Shown here: piece after piece, positions 10,923 to 21,370 of the stretch
Position numbering within the stretch: the first letter of the stretch is position 1
How the letters are laid out: every line of letters begins with the position of its first letter
From: Undaria pinnatifida
Lineage: Eukaryota > Sar > Phaeophyceae > Laminariales > Alariaceae
Direction of reading: 5' to 3'
DNA length: 64,000 nt
Assembly (NCBI GenBank): GCA_012845835.1
Contig: JABAKD010000021.1
Coordinates: forward strand, 11,271,199-11,335,198
Program-made: the position numbers and the translations under genes
The notes under the pieces: model-generated
Database searches by the model: none
The model's input: the letters and a program-made list of their open reading frames with translations, nothing else
Told to the model about the DNA's origin: nothing

Positions 10923-11296
10923 TGTTATATAAGGCTTAATGTGGGTAAGCTATTGGTTAACCTTTTGCAAGTGTTCAAATGGACTAGTACCCCAGTGATA
11001 CCTTAAAAAATGGCGTCGTCGACAGACCATGTTTTTTTTCGGGTCGTGGGTTCGAGTCCCACATCCACCATAATAAACCTTTTCAGATTTTCCTGTGTCG
11101 AACTTGAACAATACTCTCCCCGGTATCCCCAGGAAATAAAATCACTTGGATATTGACAGGTCCGCCCGTACATCCGGCCGACCTGGTATCCCGCCGTTTC
11201 AGGGGGGGGGAGTGTTCTAAGGCTTAGTTTGGGTAAGCTATTGGTTAACCTTTTGCAAGTGGTCAAACGGACTAATACCCCACTAAAACCTCAACA
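10923..11296 (+). mobile_element. TRIM-like mini LTR element, 374 bp
   Basis: Two direct repeats of 88 and 84 bp (10923-11010 and 11213-11296) start TGTT, and the second ends AACA. They match across TAAGGCTTA, GGGTAAGCTATTGGTTAACC and TTTTGCAAGTG, and differ at scattered sites. The second repeat is preceded by a polypurine tract (11201-11212, A, nine or ten G, AG). The first is followed directly by TGGCGTCGTC, a possible primer-binding site. The element is flanked by the 4-bp duplication CCAG (10919-10922 and 11297-11300). The 202-bp interior has no protein-coding capacity. It is nested, in opposite orientation, in the 2.4-12.8 kb element. Confidence 0.75.
11037..11070 (+). pseudogene. tRNA 3'-half-like sequence inside the TRIM
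   Basis: GTGGGTTCGAGTCCCAC (about 11046-11062) forms a perfect T-arm with a standard T-loop, followed by ATCCACCA as the acceptor 3' strand. No matching 5' half (D-arm, GGTGGAT acceptor strand) is found upstream, so this is not a complete tRNA gene. It could be a captured tRNA fragment or internal promoter-like B box. Confidence 0.6.
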
Positions 11297-12578
11297 CCAG
11301 CATAGAAATTCAGCGTTCACTAAATTCAAGTTCTGTGGCACGGGAGAGCCAAGACGAAAACTCTCTCGAATCGATCTTGCGAGGGGCATTCGCACAGCAG
11401 CGGAGGGTGTCAGAGCTGCAGTGCTGTAGTTGCGCTCGCTGGGACAGTGAAGGGGCGAGCTGTGTGTTGAATGGGCGGAAGCGAAGCAGACGGCTCGGCT
11501 GCTGTAAAGTGACTTCAACAGCAGAAAATCCGACGGTAAACGGCATGTACTGGCAGAAAGCCCACTATGCTGTGCTGTAGTTGGTAGCGCTGCGAACGTG
11601 ATCAAGGTTGAAGCTACGTTACGTAGTGGATCGCAGTTTATCGCCAAAGATCAGGGGTGGGGTCCGGGTTGCGTCAAATTAGTATCTGTACTATTTTCAG
11701 CAGAAAGGGAACACAGTTTGTCCGACGCACAAGACAGATCAGCGCATGTACTGAGACCCACATAATAACCTGCTGCTCGCGTGTACTGCAAAAATCTCGA
11801 AGAAAAAGACAGCCCAAACACTCTGCGCGAGCCGTTGCCTGTTCTCCCGAAGGAGCATCAAAACGAGGGAGCCCCGAAACGAGCCGCTACGTCGAGGTAA
11901 AAAGTCATTCTAGCGCAGGGCCCGCAGTCCAAGGAGGTCCCTCGAAGGTCGGCCTGGCTCCGTCAACAGAGGTGTGCACAGTCCGGTGTTGGCTCTCAAC
12001 AAGCGGCATATCAAAAGTTGATGCCAGTAGTATGCTTAGTTGTCTTTGGTGTGTGCAGATGTGCAAAGGCCCCCGAGGCACAAAAGGAAGGGCAAGTCGA
12101 CAGGCGACCTTGGGGCTTGTTCTGGCTGCTCGCGGAGATATTGTGCAGGTAATTGCGCAGCGCGAGGTGGCAAGGGGGAACCATGTTGGCTGAGCGCGGA
12201 GCGAACGCGTCTGGTGGGTGGGGCTTCGGCCGGTCCGCTGCGGAGTTGCCGTGAAGCTGCTGGCGGGGAACGTGCGACCAGAAAGCCGAGGCGAAGAACG
12301 TGCTCCGGGGAGCAGCGTCTTCTGCGCGTAGTTCGAAGGTGTTATCCGTGCGCTACGTGCCCGGCGATCAACAGGAGGGGCCTCTGCCGTCTCACTGCTG
12401 TAGTGGTCGCCGTTGGAGAAGGAAGGGCGCTCCCTCCGTTGAGATGCTACCCGCGCGGGAACAGGGGTTTCGGACTCGACGAAAAGCAGAAAATCGCTAC
12501 TAAAAGAAAAAGGCATCGGAGAGATTCGAGGAGCACTGCTGCAAAAGCAACATCAAGCCAAGACGACGCCATTTCCCA
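11297..12578 (-). other. 5' leader of the LTR element
   Basis: The stretch between the nested TRIM and the 5' LTR. Open frames occur on both strands (plus 11657-12193 and 12040-12624, minus 11905-12516) and overlap each other; none carries a motif. Immediately after the LTR, in element direction, is TGGGAAATGGCGTCGTC, the primer-binding-site position, which also contains an ATG opening a short hydrophobic frame. Confidence 0.4.
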
Positions 12579-12791
12579 AGTTATTGGGGACACACAGAGT
12601 GTCCCTTGCAGGTCTGCCTATTGAGCAGGTCCTCGGTAAGTACTCACTTTCTTAGCCGTGAGAACCGAGGCGCAAAAAATCGGTTTCATTTACTGACTAC
12701 CCTGAATAGATAACGCCAACCTATCATTCGAAAACGGCCAATTACCTATCAAATCAGGTGATTGCAGGCCTTTCATGGCCGTACCTTAACA
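12579..12791 (-). repeat. 5' LTR of the 2.4-12.8 kb element
   Basis: Matches the 3' LTR from TGTTAAGGTACGG through GGCCTGCAAT, ATCAAATCAGGT (plus strand) and the terminal hairpin block, but lacks about 48 bp that the 3' LTR has between the CTTAGCCGT and GAGAACCGAGG words. Confidence 0.75.
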
Positions 12792-13585
12792 CCTGGCAGT
12801 GACTACCACGTGCTCAGAAGGTGGCAGTGCATAAAAAATACTACAATACCTCATCATACGAGATGAGGTTGTTGGGAAGCAAAAACGACGACTACAAAAA
12901 ATCAACTCGATGCACATTGCACGGTACCGGTTACGGCAACATGCGAAGTAGTCCCTGCATTCAGGCACTCTTGGTGCGGCCTGCACCGCGTAGTCCCGGC
13001 ATTGCACCCCCCGCGTAAAAGGCACAAGTTTACTTGAAATGTTGCATGGACTGTTTTTACAGGTTGGGCTACACCAAGCCTACGCTGCCACGTACTGGTA
13101 CAGAAGACCTACAATGTACAGAGTAGTAGCGTACAATGCACACACTCGTTCCAAGACCATCATGCCGTGACTACTGCCGCTGTACATTAAAGAAGCACAA
13201 CGTTCCCCCCTGATTTTGCGTATAGTGGTGGCGCCGCTCATTCAACCGCAAGACAGCACTCGTACTGTAAATTATTATATAATACAGAACATTGGGGATG
13301 GTGAGCGAAACACCGCCGCCAAACACATGTAACTTTAATTTTATGCCACTTGCCAAACTACTTATGGCGTATCGGATGCCCGGGCGCATCATACAATAGT
13401 AAAAAAAGACCCGACTCGTGATCAAGATGTTTGCCGCCCGGTCACTAGAGTTGCCCGGCGTATTAAAAAATTACCCTACCCATGACCAAGACGTTCACCG
13501 CTCCGTCCGATAATTCCGACATGCGATGCCTCCGGGGTATCAAGTTAACTTCATCCCCAAGGGAAACCTTGTAAAATATATCAAA
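12792..13585. other. no gene seen
   Basis: AT-richer DNA with only short frames. I see no repeat shared with the rest of the window. Confidence 0.5.
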
Positions 13586-14275
13586 TCAAAAACCGTGGGA
13601 GAAACCGACGTAGCTTTGCTGAGTGTTGGATGGTCTGGCGGGAACCACTAGAGTTTCACGACAACGATGACAACGCCATGAAAATGAAACTAAACAAACG
13701 ACTCTTATTTCTCTGACGGTGGGCCGAGCTAAAACTGCAGTCTTAACAACGATGACAACAACGACAGCAGCAGCAACAACAACAGCTGCTGTAAAAGCGT
13801 CAGGTTGATAAGTCCAGCAATCAATCGTAGCAGCCATGGTCCCGCGATTTACTGCGTCAAGAAAAAGCTGCTCTTGTAGGCGGTGATTGTCGCTGAAAAC
13901 AACGAAAAACAGCTGCCACTGAATAAGCTGCTGGTTTCGGGTGCCGGCAAAAATAAACAAACTGCCACTACTGCTGTGGCTGGGGGTTGCTGCAGGAAAA
14001 GAAAGAACAGCGATTGGCAGCTACTGTCTGTGTTTTCTTCACAATACCGGGAGCCACCCACCCTTCGCCATACAACCACATTGAAAGCCTAGGCGATACC
14101 CGATAATAAGCCCAATCGTGGTCGTGAGGAAGATAAGCACAGTGGCAGCAATAAACGACCACCTGTGACTCTTGATGATACTGATACTACTGACGTATCC
14201 GTAGCTTTGCTCCGTTTCTCGTAGAGAAGCTGGCTTCCTGTCCAAGCTACAGACCTGCCCCATTTGTAGATTCAC
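13586..14275 (-). other. weak ORFs, one with a transmembrane segment
   Basis: Minus 13586-13960 (124 codons) contains a valine/alanine run encoded by a trinucleotide-like repeat near 13745-13790. Minus 14039-14275 (78 codons) contains one good hydrophobic segment, WSFIAATVLIFLTTTIGLII, near its centre. Neither matches a family I know, and codon periodicity cannot be judged at this length. Confidence 0.2.
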
Positions 14276-14459
14276 AAGGCGGGGGAAACGGGAAAGAGGA
14301 ACTGACTTGGTGAGATGATATCAACGTATATCTATGAGCAATATTATTGCTATAATACCGGTATCATATTATACTTGCCACCCGACAATACGCAGCTAGA
14401 GTGCCAGTCGCAAAACATGACAAGACATACATTGGAGATAACTGAACATGCGTGTAAGC

Positions 14460-15205
14460 TTTGTATGGGCGAAAGCCCATTTGACGCGCAGAAAAGCCTA
14501 AAACTAGCACGCCCCCTCACTATATATCAAATTTCCCCACCTAGAGTAAAAATACTAACACCAATCATTGTAGTGGAGAAAAAAAAATGTTTATAAAAGA
14601 AAAGGACCCCTCCCGCTAACAATTTTTAGCCACACAGCAAAACACAAGTACCAGCAAGCAGCTTCAAAATACGAGTACTGACTCGAAATTCGTCGAACTC
14701 ACCTGACGTCCTGAAAATATATTTATTTGTTTATTTATTTATTTTTAAATATTAGATTGACAGCGTATCAATTTGGAACCGTGAGTTCGTATCCCACAGA
14801 CCTTTTGTTTCTTTTGAGGGGGGAGTAGCTGACTTTAATTCTCGAATGCTGTATTAAGAGCAACATATAAGATAACTAATAATATTCTGTATTCGTACTC
14901 TTCCCGATATTAAGGCCGGGGGGAGAGAAAACAAAAAAAACCGCCTACCATACACATGATAGAGCAGTATAGTGGAAACCACAGTCATAAATTTATAAAA
15001 TAGATGTGATGTTTGATCTCGCTCAAAATTACCCACCTAAAGTATAAATACCAACACTTACCTTTATAGTGGACAAAAAATAAGACACCTCCCAATAAAA
15101 ACTCACTCACAGAGTATATTATGAGTACCAACAACGCAGCTTGCGAAGGTGAGTATTGACCTGAAATTCATCGAACTCACGGCTGACGTCCTTGAAATAT
15201 TTTTT
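14460..15205 (+). repeat. diverged direct repeat, two units of about 260 and 170 bp
   Basis: CACCTAGAGTAAAAATACTA (14539) with GTAGTGGA, GAGTACTGAC and TCGTCGAACTCAC (14690) recurs at 15033-15200 in the same order (CACCTAAAGTATAAATACCA, TAGTGGAC, GAGTATTGACC, ATCGAACTCACGGC). The last word also occurs at 44280. The intervening 14720-15030 is AT-rich with TTTA runs. Confidence 0.6.
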
Positions 15206-15230
15206 ATAAAATATATTATAAAAATGAAAA

Positions 15231-15505
15231 TACACTCCAGCCAAGAGATCGAAGATTTTGTCGAAACTCATCTTCGCAAGCTGTGTGTGATACTCCGATC
15301 GCGCGTATTACGGGTTGTGTGTCCTCGTTAAGAATATAGGTCGGCGACTCCCCTTGCAACTACAGTGTAGCTATCAGGGTCAACAGGGTGATGTTAGGCA
15401 GTCTGTGCGCGGAAACTATAAAACCCGTTTCTGAGGGGGACAAAATCTGACAGCTGTGGAAGGAAATGCATCAGTTTATCAAGTGAATCCTGTAAGTCGA
15501 ATATC
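15231..15505 (+). repeat. R1 repeat, near full length
   Basis: R1 is a family of about 280 bp that begins TACACTCCAGCTGTGAGATC. It continues with GAAGATTT(T/C)GTCGAAACTC, GCAAGCTGTGTGTGATACTC, CGATCGCGCGTATTACG, GTCGGCGACTCCCCTT, CAACAGGGTGATG, GGAAACTATAAAA and GGGGGACAAAATCTGAC, and ends near GAATCCTGTAAGTCG before a G-rich tract. It has no coding capacity. Copies: here, 19057, 23155(-), 23911, 26408(-), 26573, 30123, 30545, 33956, 45640(-), 45903, 45968 and 49910(-). Confidence 0.85.
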
Positions 15506-16330
15506 CGGTGAGGGGAGGGGGGAGTTTTGAAGGACGTGGGGGCCTGATTTTGATCAAAAGAGGGGCGGGAGGGGGGGAGGGGGGGGAGGGGACGGGTGGG
15601 GCAGGTCTATTTGTGCGTGGAAACTATAAAAGTTTCTTGTGGGGGACGGGGAGGAATGTGGCGGGGGGGGACGGGGGCGGGGGCGGAGGGCTTTAGGTCG
15701 CATAGATATAGGGGTTTGCTATACGCGTGGTGCTAGGTCTAGGCGATGGTGCGGGTGGTGGGTGGAAGGAGGGGGAGTTGGGGGGGGGGGGGGGGTGGGA
15801 AGTGCAGTAGCGGCATGGACGGCTCTGAAACGATAACGAGGCGATATCCAGGGCGTGGAAGTGTTTACTACTCTGGCGGATTTCGATAGTAGGTGGGGCA
15901 TTTAAGCAAGAGGAAGCGAGGGGAAAAAAAAATAGGCGGGGGGGGGGGGTTCAAGAGGTTTAGGTCACATATAATATTAAAATCAAGGATTTGGTCGACA
16001 CTAATGTTCGCAACATAAATATATGTATGATCATTATTTTTGGGGAGGATTCGGTCAGGAGTTTTTTTCCGTCTTGCCCGCAATATGCGATTCTCGGAAG
16101 TGGAATTCTTAGTAAAATGGCTTCGTTCGAGCGCCGTCTTCGGGGGGGGGCTCAAACACCCCCCGCCCTGCCGTCTTTGTTCCGCACCTGGCCGGGATCG
16201 AGTACGTGGGCTGAGCGAGACAAGCGAGAAAATCGCAATTTTTTGTACTTTGGGCGGTATACGCCCGAGCTTTTTTTCTCGAATTTGGCATATGCAGAGC
16301 TTGAACGAATACATCATATGGGAGAACATT
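15506..16330 (+). repeat. G-rich module following R1
   Basis: Short shared modules are separated by G runs: CATAGATATAGGGGTTTGCT, ACGCGTGGTGCTAGGTCTAG, GGCGATGGTGCGGGTGGTGG, GCATGGACGGCTCTG, GTGTTTACTACTCTGGCGGA and GGTTTAGGTCACATATAATA. The same modules recur after R1 at 24180-24660 and 46270-47460. The G runs are always on the plus strand with R1 in plus orientation. From about 16000 to 16330 weak overlapping frames occur with no motif. Confidence 0.7.
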
Positions 16331-17024
16331 TATTTCCAAGTTGGCATCATTTCCAAATTGGCTTCTTATTTCGTCCCCACCACACGTTTTTCATGGTCAC
16401 AGCTCGAAGCGTCATGCCTATTGTGCACATCATAGGACTGACTGCTGTGCCGTTGCTTTTCGACATCGGATTTCAAGGTTAAATACCTTTGTTCGAGCGT
16501 TCGTTGTCTTCGAGGGGAGCCTTTCCCTACCCAACTAACATAATTACACCCAGTGTCCGTGCTGATTCTCCATCCTAAAGAGATACAACTTATTATTATG
16601 TGGTCACAGACTGTGAGGCAGAGTAAACCAAACAATCGCAATTGATCAAGGAAAAAAACAAAATGCTAGCGTACCAGGTACGAGAACACTACAAAACAGG
16701 CCAGACCATGAAAAAAATATAAAACAAACACAACCAACGGAGTCGCTTGTAAAAATCGCAGTACGAGAAACAATGTTTTGTCAGTCTTTTATCGCTGCTC
16801 CAAAGAGTCGTTCCGTATGTATTGTCCCACGATCCACCATCCATCTTTCAGGACCACATAATAAATATCCCACACTAATCGATGTATATGTATCCCCACA
16901 AACGAAACGTGGATTCACTTTTAAAGGTAAGTGTGGTTATCAAGGTAGTAGTGTTTCGAACGCTTTGTTGTGTGGTTGCAAGAATTGCGCTGGCTACTGA
17001 CTGTTGTTGCTGGTCAATACATCG
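16331..17024. other. no gene seen
   Basis: Short frames only. ACACCCAGTGTCCGTGCTGA at 16549 recurs, slightly changed, at 32524 inside the insertion in the foldback arm. Confidence 0.5.
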
Positions 17025-17225
17025 TGTGCGCCAGCAATTAATTGATGACAGTATAATAAAGTACAGGGATCTTTTTGATGATGTCATCTTGTGTTCGCCA
17101 GGAATTAACCGATGGTACAGAGTAGTAGGGTTCTTCTTGACGATATCTCCTGTGCGCCACAGCAATCTACGATATAGCAGTGTCATATAAAATAGGGATC
17201 TTCTGCACAAATATCTCGTGGTATC
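17025..17225 (+). repeat. tandem repeat of about 67 bp, three units
   Basis: Units start with GTG(C/T)(G)CGCCAG/GTTCGCCAGGAATTAA-like words and contain GGGATCTTTTTGATGATGTC, GGGTTCTTCTTGACGATATC and GGGATCTTCTGCACAAATAT at corresponding positions. Confidence 0.6.
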
Positions 17226-17424
17226 TATCACTACGCATACGCACGTCAGACGCAAGTCAATTGGAAAAAAGAAAATAGAAAAGGCAGAGAAGAAAGGAAA
17301 GGGCTATTATGTTCCGATGCAAGATCACCCTGTGTCAAGCCGAGTTGTGGGCAATATATATATATGGCTGTTAGTATGCCAGGACATGGCGATTTGACCG
17401 GTCTTCTTGTGATCCCGAATGGCT

Positions 17425-17739
17425 TTATCGTGATGATCTGGGCACCAATTGCATAGATTCATCCCGAGGTCGAGCGTTTGGTACGAATTGCGGTCGCATG
17501 ACAATTTTTTGCCCCACGCGTGAGTAGTACGCAAGGAAACCCGCAAAAATATTAGCGAGCTCAGGTTTCTGACCCAATAAGCGAATGGAATCGGAATTTT
17601 CGGCGATTTTTCTCGCTGCCGCATAATGAGCGACAAAGAGGCGATTATTTGGGCACAGCAAGTATTCCATGACTATTCGACCATTATGCCAATGAGTCAA
17701 ACACGCACTGTTGTGGCCTAATTTCAGGCTTTTTTCCAC
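17425..17739 (-). CDS. unassigned small ORF, 104 codons
   Basis: The frame has a balanced, protein-like composition with blocks such as LFVAHYAAARKIAENSDSI and PELANIFAGFLAYYSRVGQK and no low-complexity run. It belongs to no family I recognise, and a second frame (17325-17636) overlaps it on the same strand. I have no support from a neighbour, a promoter or an intron, so this may be chance. Confidence 0.2.
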   Translation of the reverse strand: MEKSLKLGHNSACLTHWHNGRIVMEYLLCPNNRLFVAHYAAARKIAENSDSIRLLGQKPELANIFAGFLAYYSRVGQKIVMRPQFVPNARPRDESMQLVPRSSR

Positions 17740-18116
17740 GGTTGGTTATTATGCTCGAGTCGTGCCTGTCTTAGTTCCACGTATTATTCTGTCGCTTTGC
17801 TTTGAATACCCCTTTTTTGTTTGAAATTAATTGTGCTTAAATAACCGGGGTGCCCTGAATCCAGCATACAAATGGCTCTAATCCGTCCATTCATATTGCG
17901 TCTGGTGCTGTTGTTGCTTATCATCCTCATTTTGAACGTGATTGCTCGGCACGCCAACCTGACATGAGCTCAAATCGATTTTTTGTGCGACCTATCATGC
18001 CAATAACTCATTGAGCTGCGCTCGCATTGCAAATGTTTGCCGTATGCGAGAATTTTGCGAGAAAACCCGACTCGGTCGAAATAATTGTGAGTTTATTGGG
18101 TCTAAGCCTACCAGCC

Positions 18117-18720
18117 AATCACGAGAAATAAGCCAATGGAGTCGGGGTTGACACGCCGTGCGGGGAGGTATATCGACCTGAGCGACCATCGTTTTAGTTC
18201 CTGCGTTGCTGGGGCTGTAGAGATATCCGGAGGTTTTCTGAACCGGGGATGGGGCCCTATCTCCCCCGTGTGCGACGGAACTGCCCCCCATCGGTTGGTG
18301 AACCTCTGTCATCCTCCTACTATTAATAGGGTGGGAGGCCGCTGTGGAGCTCGACCCAATCAGCGATTCTAGCCAATGGAACTGGTTTCAAGACCGTGGG
18401 GGGGAGGTGTCGACCCGAGAGAACTCGGTTTTCTTCCCCCGTTTGTCTAATTCTTAGATGTATGGAATGACCCCTGGACCGGGGATGGGACCCTATCGTC
18501 TCCGGGTGGAGTTGGCTCAATAATATACGATCCCCAGCCAATCAGAGATCGGCCGGTCGGTGGCATTGGGGATTTCCACACTGTACGGGGATGGATCAAT
18601 CCTGGTGATATATCCGTGTTCGTTCTCGGGTTGTCGGAGTTGTATATATGTGAATGAATTATGTTTCTGGGAATGACACCCTGTCATCCCCAGATGACGG
18701 TATCTTTATGCACGATCTCC
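18117..18720 (+). repeat. diverged tandem repeat of about 190-240 bp, three units
   Basis: Each unit has AGCCAAT(C/G)(A/G)-like start words (18123, 18371, 18535), a GGGGA(G/T)G word about 45 bp later, and a later copy of GGGATG(G)(G/A)CCCTATC or a decayed version (18247, 18484, about 18680). I see no coding sense. Confidence 0.5.
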
Positions 18721-19056
18721 GGCCACTGAGCGACCAGCAATCAGGCAAATATGCCATACCAGGAATTCTATGTTCATATGTCCGCATAAAACTCGATCGA
18801 GCCGAAAATTCTTAACTACCAACTTATTTGTTCAGTGGTATCGCGTACTACTAATACTCCATCGACCAGACAGACGAGAGTGGTCTACAGCAACAAGTAG
18901 CAGCATTATTATTATAGCATTCGAGGAATTTAATGACGAAGGCAGCGACACTGTGCTTCACGCCTAGAATACCGTCAGCAAGTCTCTCCATCATCACTAT
19001 ACACACAGAGACACAGTCGGTCTGCGAGCCTCGGATCTAGATATTATACAAATATA

Positions 19057-19152
19057 AGTACACTCCAGCCAAGCTCCAGCTGCTGTGAGATCGAAGATTT
19101 CGTCGAAAACCATCTCTGCACGCTGTGTGTGATACTCCGATCTCGCGTATTA
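19057..19152 (+). repeat. R1 repeat, 5' part
   Basis: Only the first 85 bp module of R1, with an extra short duplication of CTCCAGC near its start. Confidence 0.75.
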
Positions 19153-19583
19153 TATTATGGTATCATGCATGTAGTAGCAGAAGCTGGTTCAGTGCGCGCC
19201 TGTCAGTTGCTACGTAGAGAACATGAAGCAAACATTTGGTCATACTCTGCTGGCCCTGGGTGATTGGTTGAGTCGAAACGTCAAGAAACGCACTCGAAAC
19301 GTCTCTTCGTGGCCAGACTAGAGGGTCAGTCTGCGTGCGCTCGGATTTATCCGATCGAAATATATATATATATATATGATGAAGCTCGGAATCGGATTCA
19401 CGCAAGAAACGGAGAAACGGAGGAAGCGACAGAAGTAGCGAGTAGTCCACTGTTAGACTCTATCGATCTGTTGGTAGTACTTTACGTTCTACACGCTTAG
19501 ACTATGTGTTGTGTGGTAACGGTTTTTACTCTCTATCGAATACTGAATCGAACAAGTCGATTTGCTGCCCTGCCCTACCCGGA

Positions 19584-19616
19584 GCATGGGTGCCGGCGAA
19601 TCGCCGGCACCCATGC
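19584..19616. repeat. near-perfect palindrome, 16-bp arms
   Basis: GCATGGGTGCCGGCGA is followed by one A and then by its exact reverse complement. The R2 copy at 30.07 kb carries a degraded form, and the fragment at 26.01 kb lacks the second arm. Confidence 0.9.
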
Positions 19617-19999
19617 GGAGCCCTTGTATATATATATTATCCGACAACGTAGAGATGCACGCAGTGCATACTTCTTTCTAATGCTTTTGTTAGGTACAGT
19701 ACAGAGCACCGATCAACATAATGTATCCGGGCCGTCGTACTGGATTTAGTTTAGAATGCGCCATCTCCACCTACGTAGCCAAACCTGGGTCGGTATTCAT
19801 GTTTCTTATTATAGGCGTCCTGCCGTGTATTTTTAAGGGAGTTCCTTAAAGGCTTTCCGTCAAGGGGCAACTGTGCCGTCAACCGGCAACTTTGGGCAAA
19901 AAAGGGATGCGTATTAACGCCATTCGATGTTTTTCGACCGGGTTAGGCGTTACCCCCCGAGTTTTCTTCCTTCGGGATGTTTGGAAAAGGGTGCGTGTG

Positions 20000-21370
20000 A
20001 CACGAACATTGGCCGGGTCGAGCCGGTCAAGGTACGAGGTAGAGTGATAGATGAGCGTTAGGGGGACGCGTGACGGTGGGGGGCTGCGGGTGCGACGGGT
20101 TTCTGAATATGGACTGGCCGGGGTACGATGGGGTCTTGATCAGTATTAGGGCACGAAGGCGTGATTGCGGCCGGGAGAGGGGGGAAGGGGGGGGGGCGTG
20201 GGCGTTATGAGAGGGAAGTTCGGGGCGGTCAGGCGACAGGGTAGTGGGACGCGTGGTGGCGGAGGGGGGGGGGGGGCGGGGGGGTTGCCGAAGTCGGACT
20301 GGCCGGGGTACGGCGGGGAATTGGTCAGTGGCAGGGAAGAAAAGCGTGATTGGGGGCCGCGAGCGGGGGAAGGGAGTGGTGCGTAGGCGTTATGAGGGCG
20401 CGATGTACCCAGGTCGGGTCGGTCAGGGTGCGATAGGGAGATTAAATAGCATCAGGGGAGGGAGGCGTGATGGTGGGGGGTAGGGGGGCAGATCGGATCC
20501 GGCCAGGGTACGACGAGGTATTGATTAGGGTTATAGAACACATGGGCGTGATTGGGGGTGGGGTGGGGACGGAGATGGGGATGGGAATGCGGGTGGGGGT
20601 GGTCGTGGCGGATCGGACGGGGTTCGACGGGGTACTTATCAGCTTTAGGACCCACGCGGTTCCGGGGGGGGGCGAGAGGGGGCGGGTGCCCAGGTCGGAC
20701 CACCTAGGGTGCGACGGAGTATTGATCAGCATAATAGGTAGTGGGAGCGGGGGCGGGCAGGGCGGACCGGCCAGCGTGCGACGGGGAGAGTGTGAGGATA
20801 CAAAGACGTGGTTGGGGGGGGGTTGACCAGGTCGAACCGATCACGGTGCGACAGGGTATTAATTAGCGTTTGGAAACAGAGGTGTTTGGGTGGGCGGCGG
20901 CGAGGGGCTGCTCTTGTCGGATCGGCTAGAGTGAGACGGGGAGACCGATCCGCTTTCGGATACAGGTGTGATTGGGGGGGGGGGGCGTACTCATGTGTTG
21001 CTTGCTTTAGTCATTTGACCATTTGACCATTGACCACGCATCCCTTTCGAGACGGAACACCGTTCCTACTCGAAATAGAGACATCCCAACATTTAGGTGC
21101 TCATTACGCTTTTTCCATATATTACATAGAAACTGTTTGCTTGTCCTATCCCCCTCCTGTTTCGCCGTCTGTGGCCACCAACTGTCTCCTAGGATAGCTG
21201 CGATTGGGGGGAGGGGGGGGTTCTAGGTTCGGCCGGCTAGGTGCGACGGGGTATTTATCAGCGTCGTTAGAGCACACGTGACATGCGCCACGCCATCAAA
21301 CCGGGGGGAGGGGGGGGTGGCACTTGCCAGACTACGGCGTGATAGGGTGTTTGGTCAACTTCAGGGTACG
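20000..21370 (+). repeat. G-rich degenerate minisatellite, about twelve units
   Basis: Units of roughly 90-130 bp carry the ordered words GGTCGGA(C/T)(C/T)GG, CAGGGT(A/G)CGAC, GGGGTATTGATCAG, a TTAGGG- or ATAGAAC-like word, GGCGTGATTG and then a run of G. Examples start near 20110, 20295, 20410, 20490, 20605, 20690, 20760, 20825, 20915, 21225 and 21315. A non-repeat insert with CATTTGACCATTTGACCATT lies at 21000-21200. Open frames here are by-products of the low T content of the coding-like strand. Confidence 0.8.

Larger units (their letters stand above)
2400..12791 (-). mobile_element. LTR retroelement with Gag and NADAR, no visible RT
   Basis: Reading on the minus strand, a 213-bp 5' LTR (12791-12579) and a 261-bp 3' LTR (2660-2400) bracket about 10 kb. 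Both LTRs start TGTTAAGG and end near CCCCAA(T/G)AACT. Inside, on the same strand, lie Gag with a zinc knuckle, peptide-repeat linkers, a NADAR domain, a C-terminal retroelement ORF, a 0.85-kb 3' untranslated stretch and a purine-rich tract against the 3' LTR. I found no reverse transcriptase, RNase H or integrase motif, so the copy looks non-autonomous or deleted. The LTRs differ by substitutions and a deletion of about 48 bp, so the insertion is old. No matching target duplication was found. Three 3'-terminal copies of the same family lie at 48.6, 51.5 and 53.5 kb, and short LTR pieces elsewhere. Confidence 0.75.
18715..19640 (+). repeat. R2 repeat, copy 1
   Basis: About 0.9 kb is shared with 29305-30115, at roughly 70-75 percent by eye: ACAGCATTCGAGGA-like, AATGACGA(A)GGCAGCGA, ACCGTCAGCA, CTCGGATCTAGAT, AGCTGGTTCAGTGCGCGCC, CTGGCCC, CGGATTTATCC and AAGCTCGGAATCGGATT in the same order. 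A truncated R1 (19057-19152) is embedded in this copy only. The tail holds the hairpin at 19584-19616. Fragments of the tail recur at 25900-26035. Confidence 0.75.

Noticed and set aside
11037..11070. A complete tRNA gene
   Set aside because: The T-arm and acceptor 3' strand are perfect, but no D-arm, anticodon arm or acceptor 5' strand exists upstream. It is a half tRNA.
20165..20483. Gly/Arg-rich plus ORFs
   Set aside because: Produced by the G-rich minisatellite.
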